This document shows, in pieces, positions 1 to 20,800 of a DNA stretch of 44,702 bases. Location: the NCBI GenBank assembly GCA_009801015.1, contig VHZZ01000944.1, forward strand, positions 113,951 to 158,652, in the 5' to 3' direction. Origin of the DNA: Silene noctiflora (Eukaryota > Streptophyta > Magnoliopsida > Caryophyllales > Caryophyllaceae). Within the stretch, counting starts at the first letter, position 1, and each line of letters starts with the position of its first letter. A model generated the notes under the pieces. That model saw only the letters and a program-made list of their open reading frames with translations. It was not told the origin of the DNA and did not search any database. The position numbers were made by a program, and so were the translations under genes.

Positions 1-883
1 TAATACAGGAAAACCTACAACTTGGACTAGCGTTGCCGTCCATTTGCTCTTACCTCCGTTGTTGTAATACAGTCTTCCTAATAGTACAGCTGCTGCTTGG
101 CCGAGAAGGATGAAGAGTATGAACAATGTTATCAGGATTCGCCACTCAAATCGNCGTAGTTTTGAGGTATTTGATGGGCTGATAATGGTTGATGGTTGAG
201 GTGACGATGTTTCTTTCTTATCCCAATCTGAAACGAAATCATTCAGTACAAAAAGAATGCATTAGATGGCTGGGCTGATCAAACACAGATTTCTACTTCT
301 AAAAGATCTTTCACTTTCAAGGTGTTAGAATGTTGNATAATGTTTGAACTGTTTTCGAAGAAGCCAAAGACTAAAATGTTCTTTGGTTCCGGATTATGAT
401 GGAAAAATACAAATTGGCTCACNATGATGGCTACACTTCTTATTGTTGTGAAGTTATTGTCATTTATTTGATGCGAAACAATTTCTTTCCCGGGTTATCC
501 GGAAAAAGCATCGGCTAATCTTTCATTCAACCCCTTACCCTGCTATTTGTGGGAACCGTTAAAGCACTCGGCTAATCTTTCATTCCAAATATATTCAACC
601 TAGTGAAGCTAGGTCTACGCCTCTTCGGTTTAATTAAGTGTCTCANAGGCTCGTGCCAATAACGTGTTAAGGGGAGATCAGTTGTACGCAATCTTACAAT
701 TGCGACTAAAAACACAAGGAAACGGTTTCCAAACAAACTCAAAAATATAAACTCGCGGATAATTTAATCAATCATTTCGATATGGTTATCGGCTATGGAT
801 GCATGTTTGGAAACCATGATGATAATTGAACTGAAAACTTGCTTACCAGTGATCTGAACTTCCTGTTGTTGAGCTTCACCCAT
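1..883 (-). CDS. Purine permease (PUP family), 5' part only
   Basis: Two coding exons are visible: exon 1 at 883..847 (MGEAQQQEVQIT, donor GTAAGC) and exon 2 from 227 running off the window at base 1 (acceptor TTTCAG). Phases join exactly through a GAT codon across a 619-bp intron. Exon 2 starts WDKKETSSP, then has a basic patch (KLRRFEW), a first hydrophobic helix (RILITLFILFILLGQAAAVLLG) and the family signature GRLYYNNGGKSKW followed by TLVQVVGFPVL. This arrangement is typical of plant PUP transporters, ten-helix membrane proteins of the drug/metabolite transporter superfamily that move adenine, cytokinins and related bases with protons. It resembles the PUP10/11/21-like branch more than PUP1-3, which is inference. 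The N at 154 falls in the third position of a CGN codon and does not change the arginine. About 88 residues of an expected 350-400 are present; the rest lies left of the window. Confidence 0.92.
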
Positions 884-1420
884 GATTAGATAGCCTTAAC
901 TAACCCCCTCTAATTTCTCTCCTTAATTTTTTCCTTAGACAAAGTGGAAGTATTAATATTGTTAAGAGAAAAAAGAGGTGGAAGAAGAAAGAATGAAATA
1001 TTGTACTCTATAAGAACCTCAAATCTTTGTGTCATGTTCATCCAAAGATTTGATAGATAGGTAGATATGTACTCCCGGCCATTTGTCTACCTTTGATTTT
1101 GGCAAACAGACCTAGGAAAGATGAGGGGATCATCTGTAGATGTAGATGTAACTGTAACTGTTAGATGACAAGTAGATTAAGATGAGGTCGATGATCAAAT
1201 AACTCATGAAAAATATTCGAAAATTTGAAAAAGAAACAAAGTGACTGAAACATTCAAAAACAAAATAGGCAAACAAATGACCGTGACAGATAGGGTATGA
1301 ATTATAGGATGTTGGGATATGATGAGTTACTGTCTTATCATTGCATCATTTTCTAAGTAGTTGGGTATCAATAACTTTCTTGTTATCTTAATATGTTTGT
1401 TGGTTTTTTGCAGGTGCGTG

Positions 1421-1450
1421 AGTTGCTCAGTTGCTCAGTTGCTCAGTTGC
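1421..1450. repeat. Microsatellite, unit agttgctc, about 3.75 copies
   Basis: The 8-bp unit agttgctc is repeated head to tail without mismatch. It lies about 540 bp upstream of the PUP start codon and has no visible coding role. Confidence 0.9.
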
Positions 1451-2068
1451 AGCACACACTTGTTGTTTCCTGACTTTTGGAACATATACCTTCCTAAGTC
1501 CCACCAAAAAATCTTTAGGAATATCGATAATGTAACACGATCTCAGTCCCTCAAGAGCTCGCGTTTATTGGGATAACTTAGTATGGACAACTTTAGTTAC
1601 AAGTTTATATACGTCTCAATGATAAAGTTATCATTCGATCTCATGATGTAGTGGCTGAGTGTATGTATTCCTGCGCAAATAACGTTTTAGAAATATCCAT
1701 AACGTAACATAATCTTATTTTGTTTCCAAAAGATATAGACTAATGAACAACGATTACATCAAATATTGCACCAGTAACCCCACTCGCAGATTAACTAAGG
1801 CCTATAAAAATGATTAATATCTCAAAGACTCGTGCCTACGAGTTACGACATATTAAGGTGCAGTTGCGTATACGCATTAAGTAAGCCTTAATCTTAATTT
1901 TGGTGGAACAGATTGTTCGAAAATGATGCAGACAAAAGGAGAGAATTATTGTGTGGTTGCTGAACTTGATGAGGAAAATTCAGCAGTAGGGAATACAGTG
2001 ATCATTATTTAGTGCAACTATGTGCATGTAACTTCATTTGCCACGTCTTTCATCTTTATTTGTTCTAC

Positions 2069-2164
2069 AAATTTGCAATGCATCTGCTTACCGATAGACA
2101 TGGTAAAAGTCATCACTGTATAACTTTTACCACTTGTGTTGGTAAAAAGATGCATGGCAAATTT
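2069..2164. repeat. Imperfect 42-bp inverted repeat (hairpin)
   Basis: Arm 2069..2110 (starts aaatttgcaatgcatct, ends tggtaaaagt) pairs with arm 2123..2164 (starts acttttacca, ends gatgcatggcaaattt). By eye about 34 of 42 positions match, with a 12-nt loop. A second, shorter pairing links ggtaaaagtcatc at 2102 with its reverse complement near 2176..2188. It could be a MITE core or a foldback element. I see no target-site duplication that settles this. Confidence 0.75.
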
Positions 2165-2874
2165 ATTTTGCCGGATGACTTTTACCAAAGTTGTAAAGTA
2201 TGCGGTTGATATTGGAATCAGTTGTCCCATATAACCTCGAACATAGCATTATACGGAGTACATGTGCTATATAGTCTATACCAACTTTTAACTCGACCGT
2301 GATAACTTTCAAAACCTTGTTATTTTGTCGGATTGATGTGGAAAAAATCAACGAACAAAGGCAACCGGGGTCACATTGGCCATTCGATTAATTGACTTGA
2401 ATGGAATCTATGTTTTAAATGCGGCTCATCAACTGCCCATCAATCCATTTTTGGTCCCAACCCTATTTTGGCATTGTAATGAATGTCGTTTTTCGGCTTT
2501 CTTTTGTTATTGTTTTGTCCTTTGTTTTAGATTTTTGGATTTTAATTGTGTTAAAATTTCACAAAGCGGACATAGCTAATTTCTTTTTCCGCTTAAATGG
2601 CACTTTACGATTGTTGTAAGGTTGTCGTCACCATTGTTGTGATGTAGATAAAAAAACATTTTCATAGAATCATAGGCCGTATCCATCTCGCAAACAAACA
2701 ATAATATCTCCTACTGCAGTACGGCCTTGTCTAGAATTGCGCAGAGTTGCTCTGCAGAGCTTACAGAAATTATTGATTTACAATCAATTCGGTCATTCAG
2801 CAAGTTGTGATGTAGGTACAACTGCAGTGACCACAGACTTTATATCTGAAGTAGATATAGATTCATATAACAGC

Positions 2875-3060
2875 AAGTCTTGCTTGTGACGGATCGGATC
2901 CGAGAGACGGATAATGCCATTCACAAAACGAATAGGGGGGACAAGGTGGGGGCACCCCCATGTGCTTCCCTCTCTCCTCTATTTGGGCATTTTGTGAGAC
3001 AAAATGGTACCCGTCACAAGCTTGTGACGGGTATCTCCGTCACAAATGAGAATTTGTGTT
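2875..3060. mobile_element. MITE-like element, 'tgtgacgg' terminal inverted repeat family, copy 1
   Basis: The left end (tcttgcttgtgacgg) and right end (ccgtcacaaatgagaattt) form inverted termini. The arms continue inwards with cattcacaaaacgaatag on the left matching the reverse complement of ctatttgggcattttgtgag on the right, so the whole element can fold as a long imperfect hairpin. Two further pieces of the family lie at 25957..26043 and near 30440. Confidence 0.7.
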
Positions 3061-4384
3061 CATATAAATTCTGAGTATGAAATCTATCGGTATAAATTTA
3101 TGATTTCCTACGATCGCCGTCAGAAAATTTATAGGAGGATAAATTCAACACCCTATCAAAATCCTAATTGATATTTATGTTGCAATTCTACATAGTTATT
3201 AAAGATTTCACATATTTCAGCAATTTTCCGAAATTTCCTCGAGTGATGAGGAAAGGAATCATATCATATGCCTAAACTATCAGTCCTTATAACTTTATCA
3301 GCTGATGTCTTTTTTTGATAAGTGCTTACCTTCTCAGGCCTCAACATAATGGTGATACAATGTTCCAAGAAACCCTCATGCCTGTATTCCGCCCCTTTAT
3401 AGTTGCGCGAACACTCAGTAAAAGCCACGCTTGTATTACAAGTAATGTTACGATTCAGAACTTCAAACTACACTCATATGCTTTTGGATAGTAACTATGG
3501 ATCGCATCATCGCAATACAAATGTGTTCTGGAAATAACAGAACCACTGAAGCGGATCTTATCTGCACCAATTCACACTATGACGCTGCCAACAAACTACC
3601 GTATACCAACCAAAAAGAGCTTCATACTAGATTATTGTGAGGCGAAAATAAAGAATTCAGTATAAACGAAAATTTCTCATTACGAATGAACAAAACTTAC
3701 ATGTCGTGCCACAGATCAGAACATTCGACAAGAACCTATATTTTGCTATAGCCCCCCACACAACTCATGAAAAGATATTCAAATGGAAACAAAAAAAAAT
3801 AAAAAAAAAAATAAAGATAGAAGGACTATATATGACAATGAGAGTCACTTGGAGGGGGCAAAAAAAAATTATCAGGTTTAAGCTTCCTTGTTAAACTGCT
3901 GTACCGTGCTACTGATCTCTTCGTCTTCTGGAAGACAAACTTCAAATTGTAGAATTGTAGGAGACCACATTCCAAATCCCCTTATTCTGAACAATCCCAG
4001 CTATCTTTCATTTGTGTCCAAAATGGTTGTATGATAAGAGGGTTCTTTTTCCGTCAAATCATGCCTGCAAGAAAATTTGACGACTTATATAATAGTTTAT
4101 GTGCAATCCCTGCAAACTTTCCATAGATCTAACATGTATTGTGCAATATAGTGCAAATTGCGATTTGTGTTAAAAGACTTAAAGGTGTGGTCTAGTAGAG
4201 ACTAATTGCATTTTCTGACTCTCAAGTCGCAAGTCGCAACTATACCTCATTGTTCAAAACTTCCCAATATCAATAACGATGCTAGCTTGAGGTTCGTTTT
4301 GGATAGATTTCAAACTCCAATTATCAAGGACAACTATAGTGCCCTAAAAGGTTGGGGTTGAACAATATCACACTTTGGTCACCA

Positions 4385-4550
4385 GATCTGAAAATTGATC
4401 CATTGCGGTGACCTAAACTATAAGATAGTTACGGTTTATCTAACTTAGTGATCTATTTAAGCATGATGATCTGAAAATTGATCCATTGCGGTGACCTAAA
4501 CTATAAGATAGTTACCGTTTATCTAACTTAGTGATCTATTTAAGCATGAT
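4385..4550. repeat. 83-bp tandem duplication
   Basis: The block starting gatctgaaaattgatcc at 4385 is repeated from 4468 with one difference that I see (tacggtttatc versus taccgtttatc). The near identity points to a recent duplication. It lies about 350 bp past the RWA stop codon, possibly inside its 3' untranslated region or last intron. Confidence 0.9.
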
Positions 4551-4898
4551 GAAGTGTGTATATTAACATCATTTAAGATGAGTGATTAACTTATGTTTAC
4601 ACTTCACACCAGAAAAAAAAAAAAAATCTCACACACACACTCATCCATACAATTGAAAGAACTTGTGATTCAAAATTGAATTTTGTTTTGGAAAACAGAT
4701 CACCAGTGAAAATCGCTAAAGCACAGGGAACCCAAGTGAAATTTTAAAACATGATGGTAAATTGAATCAACTCAAACTTCAGGACACCAAAGCGACATTT
4801 TTCCTTTCTTTTAGTTTTAGTCTCTACTTCTCAGGGATTTTGAACTTTCCTCAAATAGTTACGACAGAGACTGAACTTAAATGCAAGATTTGATCATT

Positions 4899-13086
<8,188 letters not shown>

Positions 13087-13699
13087 TGTAAATCTCTCAA
13101 CTTAATCAATCAAACTCACTCCACACTAATCAATCAAAAACAATAAAAACAATCAAATTACAAAATTTATACATCAAATCATAGATCAGAACTCAAATCA
13201 AATCAAATCAAATCAATGCAATTATGAATGAATTACCTAATGAAAAAAACAGAAATGATCGAAGTAACTAGAACATAGTGTAAGAAAAACAAGAGTCAAA
13301 AGAAGCAATTATAGAAAGAGATCTATTGCTTAAAGAATAATGAAAATGTCGGAAGAAACGTCAATTTCAATTGCAATGGAGGTAAAATGAAGCAAAATAG
13401 TATAGTATAGTATTTTGAGTATAGCGTAGAGTTTGGTAATGTCGGTTCGTTGGAGTTTTGCTTTCTTAGTTTTAATGGCGGAAAATGAAATTGAGGAGAG
13501 ATATAATAATAAGAAGGTGTGAGGTGGTGGTGGTGGTGGTTAGTGTAATAATAATTGGGGTTGATGTATTATGTATTGTATGTAAACATGTAATAATGCA
13601 ATAAACACGGTTTTCTTAGTTTGTTGATTGATGAATTTGATGATTTAATTAATTTAATTTAGGGATCGAGGAAGTAAAAATGATGAGATTTGTAATGAT

Positions 13700-14110
13700 T
13701 GGGAAATTTCTGGGTCGGTGGATATCAAATTGCAAATGGCCGAAATGGGTCGATCGGGTAAGGATAAGTCAGGTCAAGTCGAGCTCGGGTCAGTTTGTGT
13801 TTGTAAGCATTTAGGTCAGATTATGTTATTTACGATTTGGATCACTTTCATGCGTGTTACTATCAAGTTATTTAGATATAATTGTCAATATGGATTACAG
13901 TCTGGCACATCTGGCAAAATTAACCCGACTCGAACTCGACCTGACACCTGTAGTGAGGACTCGAGCTTGAATCGAACCCTACATGACCTGAGCTGAATGT
14001 TTGTTGTCGGAAAGTGACCGTTATTCGTAAATAATTTGATAATAACAGACCCGAAATGGCCCGACTCTACATACATGACACAAATTATTTCAAACCCGAA
14101 TTAACTTTAC
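13700..14110. repeat. GGGTC/GACCC-rich dispersed repeat
   Basis: Plus-strand gggtcg, gggtaa and caggtcaagtcgagctcggg near 13710..13795 face cccgactcgaactcgacctg near 13923..13945 and cccgaaatggcccgac near 14050. Together they form loose inverted complementarity. Similar GGGTC-rich tracts occur near 22318 and 38695..38900. This is a common style of plant non-autonomous repeat; I cannot assign a superfamily. Confidence 0.5.
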
Positions 14111-14874
14111 CCCGTTGCCAAGTCTAGTTATGGGATACATTTAGATCCTATGTTTCAGTGCAGTCCGATCCGAATAACTAATCACGTTCGATAATGTTAT
14201 CTTGTATTCAATTTGGAAGATAGGTTATTCTTTAAAATAATAGGTATCCCTTAAAACGTTCATATTTGTTTTAGAATAATGTTATCTCATTTTGTTAGTC
14301 CCTAATTATTCAATATTTAACTCTCATATTTTATTTAATCCGTTTTAAATTTAAGATAAATTTTAAACCGGAACTGGCAGTACAGTTGGCTTTGATATTC
14401 TTATGATTTGGTTATGGTGTGAGTCTGGCTTATTGTTGTGCTTGTTTTAGGTAATTATATGTTAAAATGCCTGCTATAGTGCTAGTTGAGTAGTTGACCA
14501 TTGATGTGTCACGAGTCTACCTTTAGCCTCCTTAATTGAATATATTATATTGGCAATTTTCCACCATTTGTACCAACCCATTTTTAGGGATGGGAATGGA
14601 AATGGGAATGGGGACCCAGAAATTAGGGGAGAATACACATCAAAAATGTACTAATCTAGTGTAACAAGAATACATTGCATTTTGTATGGATGGTGAACTC
14701 TTAATTTAATAATTTAAGACCGGCAACAGTTTGGTATACCCCAATCACCCTACACATATGATAGTTTAATACGGTACAATACCGTATATTAGTATAGATT
14801 CTGTGCTAATACGTAGTACTCCATATCTTAAATTGTAATTTTTGGTGATTTTAGTAATTAAAGAAATATTACTT

Positions 14875-14998
14875 TGTGAGACGGTCTTGCAGAGAAACGA
14901 TTCCGGTATCTTAAAAGTCAACTCACTTATTAGTATTAATTAAATGAACAATTTTTTTACTAAAATGGTCTATCTTACCGTATGAGACCGTCATACCC
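14875..14998. mobile_element. Small MITE-like element with 'gagacggtct' ends
   Basis: The left end tgtgagacggtctt and the right end tatgagaccgtcatac are inverted copies of a gagacggtct core, enclosing about 95 bp of AT-rich sequence. No target duplication could be fixed. Confidence 0.55.
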
Positions 14999-15372
14999 TA
15001 TAATTTGTGTAAAAAATGTTGTGTACCCTATATTTTATGTAAAAAAAAAAAATTGTACTTGTATATAGTTACAATTTGTTATATACAAACTTGTACATAT
15101 AAGACCATACCAAAAAAAAACATTTTATGTATAAGACCTTACAAAAAAAAACTAATTTTATCATTTAATATGGTCATATATCAATTTGTTTCGCACGTTT
15201 TAGCATTGAAATATCCTAACATTGATAAAAACCATATATGGGCCTAATTTCTACGGATATTTTTATAGGATGGTCAACTATTGCATGCCCATTACCATGC
15301 TAGAAAATTTGAGCGAAAAAATCTTTCAGTTTAAAGGGGATGCTTGTAAAAGATGACTTCACACAAATATAA

Positions 15373-15660
15373 TGAAATGTCCCGGCCCAAATCTTGGGTC
15401 GGGAGCGGTTACTTGTGATAACTCATCAGACTGTATATTTGGCCCATAGATCAATACGGATTCTTTCCGGAGCATTTTAGTCTCACTCATGTGCATCTCG
15501 GGAACCTTCTTAGCTAGGAGGTCACCTATCCTAAAACTACTCCTCGGCAAGTACGCTTAACTGTAGAGTTTTATTATGGCTCCAGAAAGAAAGTACACTT
15601 TGTTGATATGAGTACTACTTTCAATCCCTTTAAACACTAGTCATTTTAACTTATCAGTAG
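15373..15660 (-). mobile_element. LTR-like segment with 5S-rRNA-derived sequence (Cassandra-like TRIM)
   Basis: The plus strand opens with tgaaatgtcccggcccaaat. The part at about 15516..15572, read on the minus strand, closely follows plant 5S rRNA: AGTTAAGCGTACTTG, then GAGTAGT, then TAGGATAGGTGACCTCCTAG, in the right order and spacing, covering the internal promoter region. Cassandra TRIM retrotransposons are known for LTRs carrying 5S sequence, and the CCCGGCCCA start also fits. Only one LTR-sized unit (about 290 bp) is seen, so it is probably a solo LTR. Ends are approximate and no clean target duplication was found. A 5S-derived SINE is the main alternative. Confidence 0.65.
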
Positions 15661-15694
15661 ACTTCTTCAATTAACGTGGAGTGATACATATAGA

Positions 15695-16056
15695 GGGTGT
15701 TTGGTAAATGGCGGATTGGTAAATTTTCAGCATATTCAAAGTTTTTAGCATGTTTGACTCACCAATCTACTAATTTGAGTGTTGGGTAAATGTCATATTG
15801 AAACGGTATATTGGAGCTCAATCTACTGTTTTCCAATATGTTGCTCCCCCAGCATATTCACATTAGTAGATTGTGAAAAACGAATATGTCAACACTATTT
15901 ACACATAGATACAACAATCTATTAATCTAAACCCGCTAATTACCAAACATTTATGCTAAATCTGCTAAATGAAATATACTAGTCAAATTTGTCGTTTTTC
16001 ATCTGTTTGATCAATCTGCTTCTGCTAATATTAGTCTGTTGAGTACCAAACCGGGC
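15695..16056. mobile_element. hAT-like MITE, 'gggtgtttggtaaa' family, copy 1
   Basis: The left end gggtgtttggtaaatgg and the right end gagtaccaaaccgggcc are inverted. The interior is rich in 'agcatattca', 'aatctactaa' and 'aatatgttg' motifs shared in order with the copy at 25451..25812. GTTTGGTA-type termini suggest hAT-derived elements (inference). Confidence 0.65.
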
Positions 16057-17887
16057 CATAATTTAAAAGAACAAGTCCAATGGTTTAGCTTGAAGACATG
16101 CTTGCAATTTCTTAAAATTGCAAGCTACTAGCTTAACCGTTAGAGTTGTTCATGTAGACTTGCGTGGTTTGGGCTAGTAGTTCCATTAAGCTAGTAGCTT
16201 AAATGGACCCAAAACAAATAATAAACCAATAGAAAAATAGTGGTTCTCAAATTTTGATTTTTTTTTTTAGCTTTCTACTTTCTAGCCAGTATAAATGTAG
16301 CTAAACCATTTGAATACTTTGATAGCTCAAAATTATTGTAGCTTAAAATATGATATGCAATGTTAAGGACTTGCTCTTAATAGGCTAGTTTTGTAGCTAT
16401 TATTACACTAATACGGAGTAACTTAACAAGGATCATGTATGGTTTTTTAATGGCTGGCGATAGGGCGTCACTGGGTGTCACATTATTTGAGTACCACCAT
16501 AATAAAAAAAATCAATAAATTGTAAAATAACAAATCTGCAATATATTACCCGCTTAAATATAAAAGGGTAGAAAAGTAATTTGCGTAGTTGTCTTCTAAT
16601 TCCTTATATCCTTCTGTACCGATCCACTAATCCAATCATACCGTAAAGATCGAAATGCATGCAAATCTGTTGAATTTTGTGACACGTACTTAGCTTATTG
16701 TCTTATACTGTTATACAGTTATACCATGCTTAACCATCTTTTTTAATTTCGAATTTCTGCCATAATTAGCATGGATTAACCAGTTACACAATAAGATCGA
16801 ATTGGCAATACGATACATTCCCAAATGCATAAAATTTTGCACAAAGATTTGGTCCGCACAAATTGGCAATTGCACTTGCGATGCAATTAATGACGAACTA
16901 ATGGTGAAAGGGATTTTTTTTTTAGTTTACGATTTTAATTTGTTTTGAGCAACTAATTCTAATATAACAAAGATACCCGGCCTTAATAGAAAATTTAATT
17001 TGAAATTTCAAAAAGATGGAGGGAATTGAAACTCATGTATAAATTACAAATACATCCCGGGTGGCGCCGTAATTGAGTTGTAGCTACCATCCGGTGATGC
17101 CATCCCGTAGTTATTTTCGTTTTACACAACATTTGTGTTGTCGCCTGATAAGAAATTAACTTACGTCTTATAGATGGTAGACAAAGTAGAGTTCATATCG
17201 TACAAAATTTTACCCATGCATGCCATTTTTGGTATACGACTGTACAATATACTTATACTTGTGATTATTTACCTCCTTTTCTGGAAAAAAAAAAAAAACA
17301 ACAAACAAACAAGCTTAGATCATGTTATAAATAAGCATACACTGATTTGTCTAGTTTATGGTGCCCAAAATTTCATTAAAACGGGGATAATTATAACATA
17401 GGTTTGATACTCGGATAGGTGGCCGAACAGTGAAAGGATTGAGTATAATCGTCCTTTATGTAGATGGGTGTCTAATTGTCTACTGAATATACATAGAGAG
17501 ACTTATGATGAGTCGAGGTAAGTTACATAACAATGTTACTTATCAAGTCATATTAATTTAAGTAACATTGTTTTTGGGATGTGATTTAATTTAACTTATG
17601 GAGCTATATAATATTACAAAGAAAATTCAACAAAAATGTCAGACAAGGAAGACAACATTAATATCGTATACATATAGTCTTACATATAATATTATACATT
17701 ACACCTAAAGATGACAGGTTAGATCTCATCGACATACAAGTAAAGATAAAGGCTCTCATCTCTTGAATATGAGGATCATTGATTTTCGATTAATTACTAC
17801 TCAAAGTTAACAAAATAAAAACACTAATAAATACATAACCAAAACTCCAAAAATACTCAAAACAAAAGTAATTATAATTATAATTAA

Positions 17888-20800
17888 TCAAGGCTCTTGT
17901 TTGAGTAGAAATGGAGGAACCATATCCTGCAAAAGACCATAATCATCGATTGACAGTTGACGATTGTACTGTTGATTCTGTAATTGTTGGAGTTGAGAGA
18001 AGTTTGCAAAGGAGCTATTAGAGGCAGCTTCATGTCCAAAGTGACTTAATAGTTGTTGAGTAATGGTGGAGGCCGGTAGTGGCGGTTGTGCTAGCATGGA
18101 GTAATGAGGTAGTAGCGCTGCTGCATGGCCGCGTAATGTGGCCGGAACTGGGTGGTTGTGTTGGCCTTCATAGGTTGTGATCACAGTTGTTGGGTCTTGG
18201 AATGATCGTTCCACTCGTTTTTTGACTGTGCATTTTTGTGTAGTGCATCTGTAATAGCTTCTGCAAAAATATAGCTACATCATTAGTTACACTCTCTATT
18301 TCGTAAAATACAAATAATTACTTTGTATTTAAAACGATAAGATTCATCTTAAATTTAATTAAAACGAGTTAAATAGGTAGATGAGATAAGTGGAGGATGC
18401 CTAGGGGATAACAAAAAGTTTGTCCCTAAATATACAAGCTGAAATATATTTGACCCGTTTTCTTCTTAAAACGAATATTATCGTCTTGAAAAAGACTTAC
18501 ATCTCCTACAATTATATATGAATCATTTTTCTATGTCTATTCATAGTATTTCGTTTGACATCAAAATAATTTACATATTGTTAGACTACTACTACTACGT
18601 ACTTATTGCTTGCATGTTTAATATACTCGTAGCAATTTGCATGGAACTCATACAAAAACCAGTACCAACCTTTTTCTACATTGATTTCTTGATATGATCA
18701 TAAAACTCATCTTTAATTTTATCGGTAAAATAAGTCGTAAGGACAGTACAATTTACAAGAGGTAGACTCGAATTCGAGATATATCATTCTCAGACACTCG
18801 TCACTAATAGTACACAGGCAACTGAAGTACTACAGTCTACATATCTACATACTAGTCTAATGTAATAACAACCCCATTTGTCTCGCTCATTCATTTGTCT
18901 ACGTTTATTATTCTTTGTAAGGAATATTTTAATCACATTATTTTAACAATCTCAGTAAACAAATGAATGCGACGTTTTACAGTATCGAATCATGACAATG
19001 CATGAATATATTATCAAGAAACTTGATTCTTTGAACCAGTTTGGAAATTGACTTGCACCATTATTAATTATGTCTAGATAAGTTGAATTATTAATAATTG
19101 CAGTGATAATCTTCTACTAATCAACTTGTAATACGTTTCAATTCAACCCGTAAATGATTGGCGTCTACTCTCACGTCTGAATCGAACACATTCATTCATA
19201 CAGAAATCGGCCCAACAAATTAAATCATACACGTAACTAATTTATTTGGTCAGATTCAATATTCACAAGCACCGTCAGAAATACTAAACTATTCTAATCC
19301 ACATTTTCATCCTAAAACTTTATGCTATATTATTCCCAAACATAACAACATTATGCTAACATTATATGAAGCCAGGAGCCATGCAGGCCAGGACTAGCAA
19401 GGGATCGCCCCTGAACAATGAAAAATTTAAAGCTCTTTGAGGTGTTTAAGTCAGTTGATGTCCTTCCCAGGGACGAAGCTAGGATAAAATAACAACCAGG
19501 GCCGATTTTTAATTATTTTTATTTATATATAAATAGATATTATATCTCAAATAAAGCTTACATCATTATTTTAGCGTTTTTAATATTTATTCGAGTTTAT
19601 TTTTCGCGGCAGACTTTTTTAAACTACAATATGAGGATTACAAATTTAGCATATTTTCAAATATTGAATTATGAACTAACTATATTCTTTTTTTTTTTAA
19701 AAAAAAGTCATTTTATAGCACCTTTATGTGATAAAATAAATTAAATTAAAATAATATGAATAGAAATATGTTTGATGTAAGACGATATTACGGTAACTTC
19801 GCAGACATCATTTTACAAACGAGAATATAAGGTTAGTATATTTGTAAAGAGGTCATTATAATATTCAAATCTTTACCCCAAAATGATTATTTACAAAATT
19901 ACAATAATAAATAAGAGTATGAAATTGGATATTACCAAATAATGTCAGTCTTACTAAAGTCGAAAACTACCTTACTAAAAACTAAAGTAGAAAGTTTAAT
20001 AAAGTGAAATTATGATTAAAAAAAGCTGGAATATTTAGATAAAAGGAGGATACACGAGTCGAACACTTAATCAAAACAAACTTATGAATCCTATCATAGC
20101 CTTAGCAACTCTACTCCACATAGTCTTTTCTATTCATATGTGAAAATTTTATATAATTCCTGCCCGGGCCATGGCCCAGATGGCCAAGGAGTAGCTTCGT
20201 CATTGGTCCTTCCTATTTTAGGAATGCATTTGATGAGTAATTTGATCATTCACACCCAATTAACATAGACCAATATTATATGAGAAACATCACAAATCAC
20301 CGTACTTTGACATTTATTCTGACTTATTAATGTCGTATCACTATCCTATATGAAAAACATCACAAATCACTTTCAATAATCACAAAATACTATTAAAAAC
20401 ATTCGTTTTAATTCATGACATGATAATGGAAATTTGATGAACTTTTATTTAAATTCGTATACTATTTGGTGGGTTAATGTTTGGAAACTAATAAGCAAAT
20501 GAGTAAGTTATCGAGTAATTGGAATTGTAAATAGACAATTTAATAGGTCAATTAACAAACTAAGTTAGCAAAGACAATAAATAAGGTCATAGTATAGACT
20601 AATGTATAAAGTTCGAGGGTACATCATAGAATTTAAAAAATGTAGGGGTACAACACAGAAAATCAAAAAAGTCGAAGATAATCAGCTCACAACATGCACT
20701 TAGGTACACTTTTGGTAATTTTGATATCGAGGTAGTTTTTGAACTCTGGTTAAGAATAGCACAATTCAACAATTTTCTAGCTAAATTAACTGACATCTAC

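Larger units (their letters stand above)
884..4898. other. Intergenic spacer between the PUP start and the RWA end
   Basis: This holds the PUP promoter side on the left and the RWA 3' side on the right. Within it I see an 8-bp microsatellite, a strong imperfect hairpin near 2069..2164, a MITE-like element near 2875..3060 and an 83-bp tandem duplication near 4385..4550. The short reading frames have no recognisable protein similarity. RWA's 3' untranslated region probably occupies part of 3900..4898, since a possible final splice acceptor lies at 4065. Confidence 0.7.
13087..17887. other. Intergenic spacer between the RWA start and the WRKY stop
   Basis: The left part (about 13087..13600) is the RWA 5' untranslated and promoter region, with CT- and GGT-rich tracts but no clear TATA box. 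A plausible 5' UTR splice acceptor (TTTTTCATTAG) lies near 13235. The rest holds the GGGTC-rich repeat, a small MITE, the Cassandra-like segment and a hAT-like MITE. From about 16060 to 17690 I see only AT-rich DNA with no convincing gene. Confidence 0.65.

Noticed and set aside
2012-2230. Overlapping frames on both strands with similar peptides (KFAMHL...GKS)
   Set aside because: The resemblance of the two translations is a result of the DNA inverted repeat, not of two genes.
15359-15550. A 63-codon minus-strand frame
   Set aside because: It reads through the 5S-like Cassandra segment. The nucleotide similarity to 5S rRNA explains the conservation better than a protein.
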